Assembly (NCBI GenBank): GCA_051867615.1
Contig: JBJDYU010000014.1
Coordinates: forward strand, 11,994-75,993
Length of the DNA stretch: 64,000 nt
Direction: 5' to 3'
Source: RGIG5472 sp051867615
GTDB lineage: Bacteria; Bacillota; Clostridia; Oscillospirales; Oscillospiraceae
Both the position numbers and the translations under genes were made by a program. This document shows positions 48,601-56,500 of this stretch, piece by piece. The notes beneath the pieces were generated by a model, which was given only the letters and a program-made list of their open reading frames with translations, did no database searches and was not told the DNA's origin. Each line of letters opens with the position of its first letter. Positions within the stretch are counted from its first letter, which is position 1.

Positions 48601-49890
48601 ATGAATACAGAGAAATGTCTCACCGTGGCCGTGGCGGGCATGGGCAGCCGCGGCTGGACCTACGCCCTTTGCAGCGAGAAATACCCGGAAAAAATGCGGG
48701 TGGTGGCTGCGGCGGATATCCGTCCCGACCGGCTCGCCATGGCGAAGGCGCGTTTCGGCATCGCCGATGACCGGCTGTTTTCCTCGGCGGAGGAGCTGCT
48801 GGCCCAGCCGAGGCTCGCGGATATCATGGTCATCAGCACCCAGGACCGGCAGCACGTCCCCATGGCCGTGGCCGCCATGAAAAAGGGCTACCACCTGATC
48901 CTGGAAAAGCCTATCTCCCCGGAGGTCAGCGAGTGCGCGGAGATCCTCCGGACAGCGGAGGAGACCGGGCGGCAGGTCATCGTCTGCCATGTGCTGCGCT
49001 ACACGCCCTTTTACGGCAAGCTCAAGGAGCTGCTGGACGGCGGCGCGGTGGGCGAGATCGTGGCGGTGCAGCACGTGGAAAACGTGGTCTACTGGCACCA
49101 GGCCCACAGCTTCGTGCGGGGCAACTGGCGGCGCTCGGACGAGACCAGCCCCATGATCCTCGCCAAGTGCTGCCATGACTTCGATTTGCTCCTTTGGCTC
49201 ACGGGCAAGCACTGCCGGGCGGTCTCCAGCTACGGCGGTACGTATCTGTTCAGGCCCGACAAGGCCCCGGAGGGGGCGGCGAAGCGCTGCCTTGACGGCT
49301 GCAGAGCCAAAGAGAGCTGCCCCTACGACGCGGAGAAGATCTACATCACGAACGCCGCCACCGGCGTGGCGCACGGCAAGACCGAGTGGCCCTGCGACGT
49401 GCTGGCGAACGAGCCCACCGTGGAGAACATCCGCCGGGCCATCGAGACCGGGCCTTACGGCCGCTGCGTGTACGCCTGCGACAACGACGTGGTGGATCAC
49501 CAGATGGTGAATCTGGAATGCACCGACGGCGCGACGCTGAGCCTCTGCATGAGCGCCTTTACCTCCCGGGGCGGACGGGACACCAAGATCATGGGTACCC
49601 GGGGCGAGATCGTGGCGAACCTCAGCGAAAATACCATCTGCGTCATGCCCTTTGGCGGCGAAAAGACCATCATCGACGTGAGCGAGCTCGCGGAGGATTT
49701 CAGCGGCCACGCGGGCGGCGACACGCGCATGGTGGAGGAATTTCTGGACATGGTCAGCGGCAGGAGCGGTCCCACGGTGCGCACCACCTCCCTGCGGGAT
49801 TCGGTGGAGAGCCATTTCGCGGCCCTGGCGGCGGAGAAGTCCCGGCTGGAGGGCGGACGCAGCGTGCCGCTCAGCGAGATCACGCTCTGA
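48601..49890 (+). CDS. Gfo/Idh/MocA-family oxidoreductase
   Basis: A 429-residue NAD(P)-dependent oxidoreductase acting on sugars or inositols. The Rossmann motif VAVAGMGSRGWTYAL lies at 9-23, with the acidic dinucleotide selector near VVAAADIRPDR. The conserved EKPI...EC appears at about 102 (LILEKPISPEVSEC). Four cysteines in CLDGCRAKESCPYDAEK (near 227-243) recur in one clostridial subgroup and may bind metal; that is inference. The substrate cannot be named. AGGAGG precedes the ATG. Confidence 0.88.
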   Translation: MNTEKCLTVAVAGMGSRGWTYALCSEKYPEKMRVVAAADIRPDRLAMAKARFGIADDRLFSSAEELLAQPRLADIMVISTQDRQHVPMAVAAMKKGYHLILEKPISPEVSECAEILRTAEETGRQVIVCHVLRYTPFYGKLKELLDGGAVGEIVAVQHVENVVYWHQAHSFVRGNWRRSDETSPMILAKCCHDFDLLLWLTGKHCRAVSSYGGTYLFRPDKAPEGAAKRCLDGCRAKESCPYDAEKIYITNAATGVAHGKTEWPCDVLANEPTVENIRRAIETGPYGRCVYACDNDVVDHQMVNLECTDGATLSLCMSAFTSRGGRDTKIMGTRGEIVANLSENTICVMPFGGEKTIIDVSELAEDFSGHAGGDTRMVEEFLDMVSGRSGPTVRTTSLRDSVESHFAALAAEKSRLEGGRSVPLSEITL

Positions 49891-49945
49891 ACACGAAAGC
49901 GGCAGCGGTACCGCGTGCCTTTGCCGCAAAATCTGAAAACAGCCC

Positions 49946-49971
49946 AAGGGCCGCCCATCCGGGCGGCCCTT
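49946..49971. terminator. Terminator between the oxidoreductase and the Rrf2 gene
   Basis: AAGGGCCGCCC pairs with GGGCGGCCCTT. A second hairpin, CGGGGCAAGGC/GCCTTGCCCCG (50049-50076), lies nearer the Rrf2 stop. The rest of 49891-50101 shows nothing. Confidence 0.7.
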
Positions 49972-50101
49972 GAAATTTATAAAGCCGGGAGAACGCAGCC
50001 CGGAAGTGTGGGGAAGGGGCTGCTGCGGCACATCGCTGGCAAAAGCAGCGGGGCAAGGCGTGGATGCCTTGCCCCGTTTCGCCGCATAGCGGCGGCTTGC
50101 A

Positions 50102-50533
50102 TCAGATCACATAGTCGTTTCCCGCGGTATCGGACTGTACCAGATCCGCGATGGTGATGCTGTCGAGATATTCGTTGATGACCTTGTCCAGACCCTGCCA
50201 CACGGGCATGGTGCGGCACTCGCCCATCTTCGGGCAGACGCCGGACCTTTGTTCCAGACAGGTGACGGGCGCCAGGGATTCCTCCGTCAGCCGCAGGATG
50301 GCGCCCACCGTGTACTGCTCGGGCGATTTGGTCAGCTTGTATCCGCCGCCCTTGCCCCGCAGGCCGTCCAGCATCCCGTCCTTCACCAGGAGCTTGATGA
50401 TGCTCTCCAGATATTTCTCCGAGATCTCCTGCCGTTCCGCGATCTCCTTCAGGGGGATGTAGCCGTCTCTCTGATGCTCCACCAGATCGATCATAACGCG
50501 CAGCGCATAGCGTCCTTTGGATGAAATCAACAT
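50102..50533 (-). CDS. Rrf2-family regulator (IscR/CymR type)
   Basis: A 143-residue DNA-binding protein. The winged helix covers about residues 1-65 (SSKGRYALRVMIDLV, then LKEIAERQEISEKYLESIIKLL and LRGKGGGYKL). Three cysteines (C92, C100, C106) in the C-terminal loop are placed like the iron-sulfur ligands of IscR, so a cluster is possible. The gene is divergent from cysK with a 248-base shared region; CymR of Bacillus, a close relative, regulates cysteine synthesis. The ATG at 50533 has GGAGG upstream. Confidence 0.9.
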   Translation of the reverse strand: MLISSKGRYALRVMIDLVEHQRDGYIPLKEIAERQEISEKYLESIIKLLVKDGMLDGLRGKGGGYKLTKSPEQYTVGAILRLTEESLAPVTCLEQRSGVCPKMGECRTMPVWQGLDKVINEYLDSITIADLVQSDTAGNDYVI

Positions 50534-50561
50534 ACAAAACCCCTCCATTTACGTTAAACCT

Positions 50562-50590
50562 ATTATATAGCATGGTTAGTAGGGAATCAA
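50562..50590 (-). promoter_or_regulatory. Promoter of the Rrf2 gene
   Basis: On the minus strand TTGATT (50585-50590), 17 bases, TATAAT (50562-50567). The spacer contains CCTACTAACC, related to the inverted repeat before cysK. Confidence 0.65.
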
Positions 50591-50613
50591 CAAAATTATT
50601 TTTCCGTTTCCTA

Positions 50614-50642
50614 TTGACAAAGCGGAAAGAGGAGGCTATAAT
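50614..50642 (+). promoter_or_regulatory. Promoter of cysK
   Basis: TTGACA (50614-50619), 17 bases, TATAAT (50637-50642): a consensus promoter. It is followed by an imperfect inverted repeat, TTAACCTACTTGAAAGGTTGGTAA (50648-50671), that would cover the start of transcription and could be the Rrf2 operator. Confidence 0.85.
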
Positions 50643-50781
50643 CCGAATTAACCTACTTGAAAGGTTGGTAATAAATGATGACACTCATTTTAACGCTCCG
50701 ATGTCGCCGGTGTTGCTGAAGCAGAACCATCCCCAAACTATAAATAAACAACATTGACTGTCATATCAGGAGGAAAGAATC

Positions 50782-51714
50782 ATGAGTAACATTTATACTT
50801 CCGCAGATCAGCTGATCGGTAAGACCCCGCTGCTGGAACTGGCCCACATCGAGAAAGAGGAAGGCCTGGAGGCCCGCGTGCTGGGCAAGCTGGAATATTT
50901 CAACCCCGCCGGCTCCGTGAAGGACCGTATCGCCAAGGCCATGATCGACGACGCCGAGGCCCGTGGACTGCTGAAGCCCGGCTCCGTCATCATCGAGCCC
51001 ACCTCCGGCAACACCGGCATCGGCCTGGCCTCCGTGGCCGCCGCCCGGGGCTACCGCATCATCATCGTCATGCCCGAGACCATGAGCGTGGAGCGCCGCC
51101 AGCTGATGAAGGCCTATGGCGCGGAGCTGGTGCTCACCGAGGGCGCCAAGGGCATGAAGGGCGCCATTGCCAGAGCCGAGGAGCTGTCGAAGGAGATCCC
51201 GGGCAGCTTCATCCCCGGCCAGTTCGTGAACCCCGCCAATCCCGCCGTCCATAAGGCCACCACCGGTCCCGAGATCTGGGAGGACACCGACGGCCAGGTG
51301 GATATCTTCGTGGCGGGCGTCGGCACCGGCGGCACCATCACCGGCGTGGGCGAGTACCTCAAGAGCCGCAATCCCAACGTGAAGGTCGTGGCTGTGGAGC
51401 CCGCCGGTTCCCCCGTTCTGAGCAAGGGCACCCCCGGCAGCCACAAGATCCAGGGCATCGGCGCGGGCTTTGTGCCCGACGTGCTGGATACCAAGGTCTA
51501 CGACGAGATCATCCCGGTGGAGAACGAGGACGCGTTTGCCACCGGCAAGAAGATCGGCAGAGCGGAGGGCGTGCTGGTGGGCATTTCCGCCGGTGCGGCC
51601 GTCTGGGCGGCCATCCAGCTGGCGAAGCGGCCGGAGAACAAGGGCAAGACCATCGTGGCCCTGCTGCCCGACACCGGCGACCGCTACCTCTCCACGCCGC
51701 TGTTCGCGGACTGA
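50782..51714 (+). CDS. cysK: Cysteine synthase A (O-acetylserine sulfhydrylase)
   Basis: A 310-residue PLP enzyme that makes cysteine from O-acetylserine and sulfide. The PLP lysine is in PAGSVKDRI (K47), and the asparagine/serine-rich phosphate and substrate loops are TSGNTGIGLASVA (about 74-86) and GTGGTITGVGEY near 178-189. The length fits CysK/CysM; the GSVKDR and GISAGAA motifs fit CysK. It is divergent from an Rrf2 regulator that likely controls it. AGGAGGAA precedes the ATG. Confidence 0.95.
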   Translation: MSNIYTSADQLIGKTPLLELAHIEKEEGLEARVLGKLEYFNPAGSVKDRIAKAMIDDAEARGLLKPGSVIIEPTSGNTGIGLASVAAARGYRIIIVMPETMSVERRQLMKAYGAELVLTEGAKGMKGAIARAEELSKEIPGSFIPGQFVNPANPAVHKATTGPEIWEDTDGQVDIFVAGVGTGGTITGVGEYLKSRNPNVKVVAVEPAGSPVLSKGTPGSHKIQGIGAGFVPDVLDTKVYDEIIPVENEDAFATGKKIGRAEGVLVGISAGAAVWAAIQLAKRPENKGKTIVALLPDTGDRYLSTPLFAD

Positions 51715-51730
51715 AGCAGGCGCTTTTCGG

Positions 51731-51767
51731 CGAGACTGCTGCAACATTGCAGCAGTCTCGTTTTTTG
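51731..51767 (+). terminator. Terminator after cysK
   Basis: CGAGACTGCTGCAA pairs with TGCAGCAGTCTCG, followed by TTTTTT. Confidence 0.9.
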
Positions 51768-51865
51768 AGGAGCGATTTTGAAAGAATTGGTAGATCTGAC
51801 ACTTTTTTCGTGTGCCGGATTGTGATATCATCTTTTTTGCCAATCAACCGAGGAGGAACATAACA

Positions 51866-52741
51866 GTGGAAAAGACAAGATACGAGCTGAACAAGGAGCT
51901 GGCCCAGATGCTGAAGGGCGGCGTCATCATGGACGTGACCACGCCGGAGCAGGCGAAGATCGCCGAGGCGGCGGGCGCCTGCGCGGTCATGGCGCTGGAG
52001 CGCATTCCCGCGGATATCCGCGCGGCGGGCGGCGTGTCCCGCATGAGCGACCCCAAGATGATCCGCGGCATCCAGGAGGCGGTCTCCATTCCCGTCATGG
52101 CCAAGTGCCGCATCGGGCATTTCGTGGAGGCGCAGATCCTTGAAGCCATTGAAATCGATTATATTGATGAGAGCGAGGTCCTTTCTCCCGCGGACGACGT
52201 GTATCATATTGATAAGACCCAGTTCAAGGTGCCTTTCGTCTGCGGCGCGAGAGACCTGGGCGAGGCGCTGCGCCGCATCGCCGAGGGCGCGTCCATGATC
52301 CGCACCAAGGGCGAGCCGGGCACCGGCGACGTGGTGCAGGCCGTGCGCCATATGCGCGCCATGAACGCAGAGATCCGCCGCGTGCAGAACCTGCGGAGCG
52401 ACGAGCTGTTCGAGGCCGCGAAGCAGCTGCAGGTGCCGGTGGAGCTGCTGCGCTATGTCCATGAGAACGGAAAGCTGCCCGTGGTGAACTTTGCCGCCGG
52501 CGGCGTGGCGACTCCCGCGGACGCGGCGCTGATGATGCAGTTGGGCGCGGAGGGCGTGTTTGTCGGTTCCGGCATCTTCAAGTCTGGCAACCCGGCCAAG
52601 CGCGCCGCCGCCATCGTGCAGGCCGTGACCAACTACACCGACGCGAAGCTGATCGCGGAGCTGTCCACCGACCTGGGCGAGGCCATGGTGGGCATCAACG
52701 AAGACGAGATCGCCCTGCTGATGGCGGAGCGCGGGAAGTAA
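51866..52741 (+). CDS. pdxS: Pyridoxal 5'-phosphate synthase subunit PdxS
   Basis: A 291-residue lyase subunit that builds PLP from ribose 5-phosphate, glyceraldehyde 3-phosphate and ammonia. The catalytic lysines lie in GGVIMDVTTPEQAKIAE and VMAKCRIGHFVEAQ; EGASMIRTKGEPGTGDV and FAAGGVATPADAALMM bind phosphate. PdxT follows 1 base later and supplies ammonia. The start is a GTG behind GAGGAGG, 54 bases into a longer open frame. This enzyme makes cofactor for the neighbouring CysK. Confidence 0.96.
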   Translation: MEKTRYELNKELAQMLKGGVIMDVTTPEQAKIAEAAGACAVMALERIPADIRAAGGVSRMSDPKMIRGIQEAVSIPVMAKCRIGHFVEAQILEAIEIDYIDESEVLSPADDVYHIDKTQFKVPFVCGARDLGEALRRIAEGASMIRTKGEPGTGDVVQAVRHMRAMNAEIRRVQNLRSDELFEAAKQLQVPVELLRYVHENGKLPVVNFAAGGVATPADAALMMQLGAEGVFVGSGIFKSGNPAKRAAAIVQAVTNYTDAKLIAELSTDLGEAMVGINEDEIALLMAERGK

Positions 52742-52742
52742 G

Positions 52743-53306
52743 ATGACCGTTGCGATTCTGGCGCTTCAGGGCGCCTTTGTGGAGCACGCCGCCATGCTGG
52801 ACCGCCTGGGGGCGGAGCATTTCGAGATCCGCCAGCTGCGTGACCTGGAGCGGCCCTTTGACGGGCTGATCCTCCCCGGCGGCGAAAGCACCGTCATGGG
52901 CAAGCTCCTGCGGGACCTGGGCTTGTTTGCGCCGCTGCAGGAGCACATCCGGGCGGGCCTGCCGGTCTTCGGCACCTGCGCAGGGCTGATACTGCTTGCC
53001 AGGGCCGTCGAGGGCGGCAAGCCCTGCTTTGAGACCATGGATATCTCCGTCAGGCGCAACGCTTACGGCCGCCAGCTGGGCAGCTTTTACGCGGAGGGCG
53101 AGGTAAAGGGCGTGGGCCGGGTGCCTATGACCTTCATCCGCGCGCCGTATATCGAGTCTATCTCCGGGCAGGCGGAGGCCCTGGCCACCGTGGACGGCCA
53201 TATCGTGGCCGCCCGGCAGGGCAATCAGCTGGTGACGGCGTTCCACCCGGAACTGAACGACGACGTGGCCATACACCGTTATTTCCTTGAAATGATCAGA
53301 GCTTGA
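52743..53306 (+). CDS. pdxT: Pyridoxal 5'-phosphate synthase glutaminase subunit PdxT
   Basis: A 187-residue class I glutaminase that feeds ammonia to PdxS. The nucleophile is C79 in VFGTCAGLIL, the oxyanion loop is LPGGEST near 45-51, and the His-Glu pair lies in TAFHPELNDD near 170. The length is normal. It is cotranscribed with pdxS. Confidence 0.96.
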   Translation: MTVAILALQGAFVEHAAMLDRLGAEHFEIRQLRDLERPFDGLILPGGESTVMGKLLRDLGLFAPLQEHIRAGLPVFGTCAGLILLARAVEGGKPCFETMDISVRRNAYGRQLGSFYAEGEVKGVGRVPMTFIRAPYIESISGQAEALATVDGHIVAARQGNQLVTAFHPELNDDVAIHRYFLEMIRA

Positions 53307-53324
53307 GACAGGAGGTATGTCAGC

Positions 53325-53882
53325 ATGATACCGACGCCGGAGGAAGCGTGGGCGCTGCTTTGCGAGTACAATGAGGGCGAGTTTCACCGGAAGCACAGCC
53401 GCATCGTGGGCGATGTTCTGCGCTGGTACGCGCAGGAGCTGGGCTACGGCGATGAAGCGGACTTCTGGGAGGCCGTGGGCATTCTCCACGACCTGGATTT
53501 TGAACAGTGGCCGGAGCAGCACTGCACGAAAGAGCAGGAGCTGCTGCGTGAGCGCGGCGTGGACGAACGGCTCGTCCACGCGGTGGTGAGCCACGGCTAT
53601 CAGCTGCGGGTGGATGTGGCCCCGGAGCATGAGATGGAGAAGGTCCTGTACGCGTCGGACGAGCTTACCGGGCTCATCGGCGCGGTGGCCATCATGCGGC
53701 CGTCCAGGAGCGTCAATGATCTGGAGGTCAAGTCCGTCAAGAAAAAGTATAAAGACAAAAAGTTTGCCGCCGGCTGCTCCCGCGAGGTCATCGAGCGGGG
53801 CGCGGAGATGCTGGGCTGGGAGCTGGACGAGCTGATCCGGCGCACCATCCTGGCCATGCGGGCCAGCGCCGCGGTAGACTGA
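53325..53882 (+). CDS. HD-domain (HDIG-type) hydrolase
   Basis: A 185-residue HD-superfamily protein. The metal ligands appear as a histidine near EFHRKHSRIVGDVL, the HD pair in GILHDLDFEQWPEQHCTKE (near residue 51), and HAVVSHGYQL near 86. Relatives dephosphorylate nucleotides or are of unknown role; the substrate is not evident. It follows pdxT by 18 bases with AGGAGG before the ATG. Confidence 0.85.
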   Translation: MIPTPEEAWALLCEYNEGEFHRKHSRIVGDVLRWYAQELGYGDEADFWEAVGILHDLDFEQWPEQHCTKEQELLRERGVDERLVHAVVSHGYQLRVDVAPEHEMEKVLYASDELTGLIGAVAIMRPSRSVNDLEVKSVKKKYKDKKFAAGCSREVIERGAEMLGWELDELIRRTILAMRASAAVD

Positions 53883-54016
53883 CGCACGCAGAAAGACGTC
53901 CAACAAGCCCGCGCGCGCCTGTCATGGGCGGGCGCGGGCCGCCTTTTGGCAAAAAAGGCGGAGCGGACATAGATGGGCGGACAAAAAACGATAAATGTTT
54001 TTGTGCATTTTGCCGG

Positions 54017-54045
54017 TTGAAATTTCCGCCCGCCTTGCGTATAAT
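54017..54045 (+). promoter_or_regulatory. Promoter of the trp T-box operon
   Basis: TTGAAA (54017-54022), a 17-base spacer and TATAAT (54040-54045). The space 53883-54016 before it shows no gene. Confidence 0.8.
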
Positions 54046-54054
54046 GCAAAACAA

Positions 54055-54327
54055 TCAATGGAACACCGATGAGCAAGAGGAGTACCCGGCGAGGTCACCT
54101 TTCAGAGAGCTGTGGCTGGTGGGATCACAGCAGAGAACTTTCCGGCGAATGGACTTGCGAGGGCAGAGCGAACGGCCAGACGGCTCAGTAGCGGCTGACG
54201 GGAACCGCACCCGTTATCATGGCGGCGCGTATGGAAGTACGCGGAACAAGCGGGCGCTGTGCGTCAACTTGGGTGGTACCGCAGGATGTAAGTCTTGTCC
54301 CAAATGAGGGACAGGGCTTTTTTATTT
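54055..54327 (+). ncRNA. T-box riboswitch, tryptophan-specific
   Basis: The leader of the trpXYZ operon has T-box parts in order: GATGAGCAAGAGGAGTACCC at the base of stem I, the TTTCAGAGAGCTGTGGCTGG arm, the specifier loop GCGAATGGACTTGCGAGGGCAG with TGG (Trp) at 54150-54152, the T-box sequence ACTTGGGTGGTACCGC (about 54267-54282), and the terminator GTCTTGTCCC/GGGACAGGGC with a T run (54292-54327). The tryptophan codon and the transporter behind it fit each other: uncharged tRNA-Trp would turn the operon on. Confidence 0.92.
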
Positions 54328-54349
54328 TCTCTTGGGAGGATCGTGAGAT

Positions 54350-54424
54350 GAAGCTTTATACCAAACGATGGCGCGGCCGGCATGAGACGATGGCCTCCGG
54401 CCGATGGCCGGCTCATAAAGCTGC
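54350..54424 (+). other. Structured region between the T-box terminator and trpX
   Basis: AAGCTTTAT pairs with ATAAAGCT over a 65-base loop that holds ATGAG/CTCAT and GGCC-rich stems. It is not part of a standard T-box and lies 36 bases before the trpX start; it might be a stability element or a further control point. Confidence 0.4.
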
Positions 54425-54460
54425 TGATTAAAATTTGAATTGAGAATAGGAGATAATATC

Positions 54461-55474
54461 ATGAAAAACTTCCGTAAAATCACTTCCGCCGTTCTGGCGC
54501 TGCTTCTGACCCTGTCCCTGGCCGCCTGCGGCAGCAAGGAACCCGCTGATACCACCGACGATTCCCAGACCGGAGAACCCGCCGAAAAGTACCTCATCGG
54601 CATTTCCCAGTACGGCGAGCACGCGTCTCTCGACAACTGCCGCGAGGGCTTCCTCCAGGGTCTGGCCCAGGCCGGCCTGGTGGAGGGCGTGGACTTTGAG
54701 GTGGAGCTGCAGAACGCCGGCTTTGACGACGCCATCGCCACCCAGATCGGCCAGGGCTTTTCCGCCGAGGGCGTGGACCTGATGGTGGGTATCGCCACCC
54801 CCTCCGCCGTGGCCTGCTTCAACGCCGCTGAGGACAAGGACATCCCCGTGATCTTCACCGCCATCACCGACCCCGTTCAGGCGAAGCTGGATTCCGGCAA
54901 CGTCACCGGCACCTCCGACAAGCTGCCCGTGGAGGCCCAGCTGGATCTGATCCGCCAGCTGCAGCCCGACGCCAGGACCATCGGCATCATCTACACCACC
55001 AGCGAGCCCAACTCCGTCTCCGCCATCGCGGAGTATCAGGAGAAGGCGCCCGAGTACGGCTTTGAGATCGACGTGGTGGGCGTCACCGCCCAGTCCGAGG
55101 TCACGCAGGCTGTGGATACCCTGATCTCCCACGGCGTGGACTGCTTCTCTAACCTGACCGACAACACCGTGGTGGGCGTGCTGCCCGCCATTCTGGAAAA
55201 GACCAACGAGGCCGGCATCCCCGTCTACGGCTCCGAGGTGGAGCAGGTGAAGATCGGCTGCGTGGCCGCCGCCGGCATCGACTATATCCAGCTGGGCATC
55301 CAGACCGGCCTGATGGCCGCCAAGGTCCTCCGCGGTGAAGCCACCTGCCAGGACATCCCCTATGAGACCATTTCCGAATACGGCATCTATGTGAACTCCG
55401 AGGCGCTGAGCGCCATGGGCATCGTCCTTCCCGGCGACGTGGCCCAGCGGGCCGTGGAGTCCAGCGAGGCCTGA
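54461..55474 (+). CDS. trpX: Tryptophan ABC transporter substrate-binding lipoprotein
   Basis: A 337-residue extracytoplasmic binding protein. The signal peptide ends in the lipobox SLAAC with C23. The mature part belongs to the ABC_sub_bind family (KYLIGISQYGEHASLDNCREGF, then VDLMVGIATPSAVACFNAAED, IPVIFTAITDP). Family members bind amino acids or aromatic compounds; tryptophan is inferred from the TGG T-box. It heads the trpXYZ operon. AGGAGA precedes the ATG; a start at 54440 is less likely. Confidence 0.88.
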   Translation: MKNFRKITSAVLALLLTLSLAACGSKEPADTTDDSQTGEPAEKYLIGISQYGEHASLDNCREGFLQGLAQAGLVEGVDFEVELQNAGFDDAIATQIGQGFSAEGVDLMVGIATPSAVACFNAAEDKDIPVIFTAITDPVQAKLDSGNVTGTSDKLPVEAQLDLIRQLQPDARTIGIIYTTSEPNSVSAIAEYQEKAPEYGFEIDVVGVTAQSEVTQAVDTLISHGVDCFSNLTDNTVVGVLPAILEKTNEAGIPVYGSEVEQVKIGCVAAAGIDYIQLGIQTGLMAAKVLRGEATCQDIPYETISEYGIYVNSEALSAMGIVLPGDVAQRAVESSEA

Positions 55475-55496
55475 TTTTTCCTCCGGCATATCGAGA

Positions 55497-55524
55497 GCTC
55501 TCCGCCGCTGACGCGGCGGAGAGC
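55497..55524 (+). promoter_or_regulatory. Intercistronic GC hairpin after trpX
   Basis: GCTCTCCGCCG pairs with CGGCGGAGAGC (a one-base asymmetry) and is not followed by a T run. It lies between the binding protein and permease genes, as in the TAXI-TRAP operon. Confidence 0.6.
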
Positions 55525-55561
55525 CTGTTGCCTTTATTTATTCTGACAGGAGGGTTCTCCC

Positions 55562-56500
55562 ATGACGGACCTGCTGATCAGCACCCTGATCCAGGGGCTG
55601 GTTTACGCGCTGATCTCCTTCGGCGTCTACATCACCTATTCCATTCTGGACTTTCCGGACCTGGGCGTGGACGGCACCTTCCCGCTGGGCGCCGCCGTCA
55701 CCGCCGTGCTGCTGACGAAGGGCGTCAACGCCTGGCTGACGCTGCCCATCGCCATGCTGGTGGGCGCGCTGGCGGGTCTGTTCACCGGCTTTATCCATGT
55801 GCGGCTGAAGGTGCGCAACCTGCTCGCGGGCATCATCACCATGACCGCCCTGTTCTCCATCAACCTGCAGATCGCCGGGTCCAACCTGACCATTGACCGG
55901 GCCACCGACACCATTTTCACCTCCGCTCCCGTCATGGCCGTCTTCGGCGGCCTGAGCCTGACCGGCCGGAAGCTGGTGGTGTCCCTGCTGCTGGTGCTGG
56001 CGGTGAAGGTGGTGCTGGACCTGTACTTCAAGACGAAGTCCGGCCTGCTGCTGCGGGCTGTGGGCGATAACGCCGGCCTCGTTACCACGCTGGCCAAGGA
56101 CCGCGGCGTGGTGAAAATCGTGGGCCTTGTGATCGCCAACGCCCTGGTGGCGCTGGCGGGCTGCGTGGTGTGCCATGAGCAGCGCAGCTTCTCCGCCACC
56201 ATGGGCACCGGCCAGCTGGTATACGGCCTGGCGGCGGTCATCATCGGCATCTCCGTCATGAACTTCTACACCGACTCTCCCATTTCCCGGGCCCTGCGGC
56301 GCGTCCGTCCGCTGCGGTGGCTGGCCACGCCCGCCGGTACCACCTCCGTCATCCTGGGCAGCATTCTCTATAAGCTCTGCATCCAGGTGGCGCTGAGCAT
56401 GGGCCTGCCCGCCAATATGATGAAGCTCATCACCGCCATGCTGTTTTTGCTGGTGCTGGTGCTGTCCGGACGGAAAGGAGAGGAGATCATTCATGCTTGA
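55562..56500 (+). CDS. trpY: Tryptophan ABC transporter permease
   Basis: A 312-residue membrane protein with about eight helices, of the branched-chain-type permease family (ABC_perm). Typical blocks: LISTLIQGLVYALISFGVYITYSILDFPDLGVDGTFPLG near residue 4, HVRLKVRNLLAGIITMTALFSINL, and YKLCIQVALSMGLPANMMKLITA. It forms the membrane channel with the ATPase encoded next, overlapping it by 8 bases. AGGAGG precedes the ATG. Confidence 0.9.
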   Translation: MTDLLISTLIQGLVYALISFGVYITYSILDFPDLGVDGTFPLGAAVTAVLLTKGVNAWLTLPIAMLVGALAGLFTGFIHVRLKVRNLLAGIITMTALFSINLQIAGSNLTIDRATDTIFTSAPVMAVFGGLSLTGRKLVVSLLLVLAVKVVLDLYFKTKSGLLLRAVGDNAGLVTTLAKDRGVVKIVGLVIANALVALAGCVVCHEQRSFSATMGTGQLVYGLAAVIIGISVMNFYTDSPISRALRRVRPLRWLATPAGTTSVILGSILYKLCIQVALSMGLPANMMKLITAMLFLLVLVLSGRKGEEIIHA

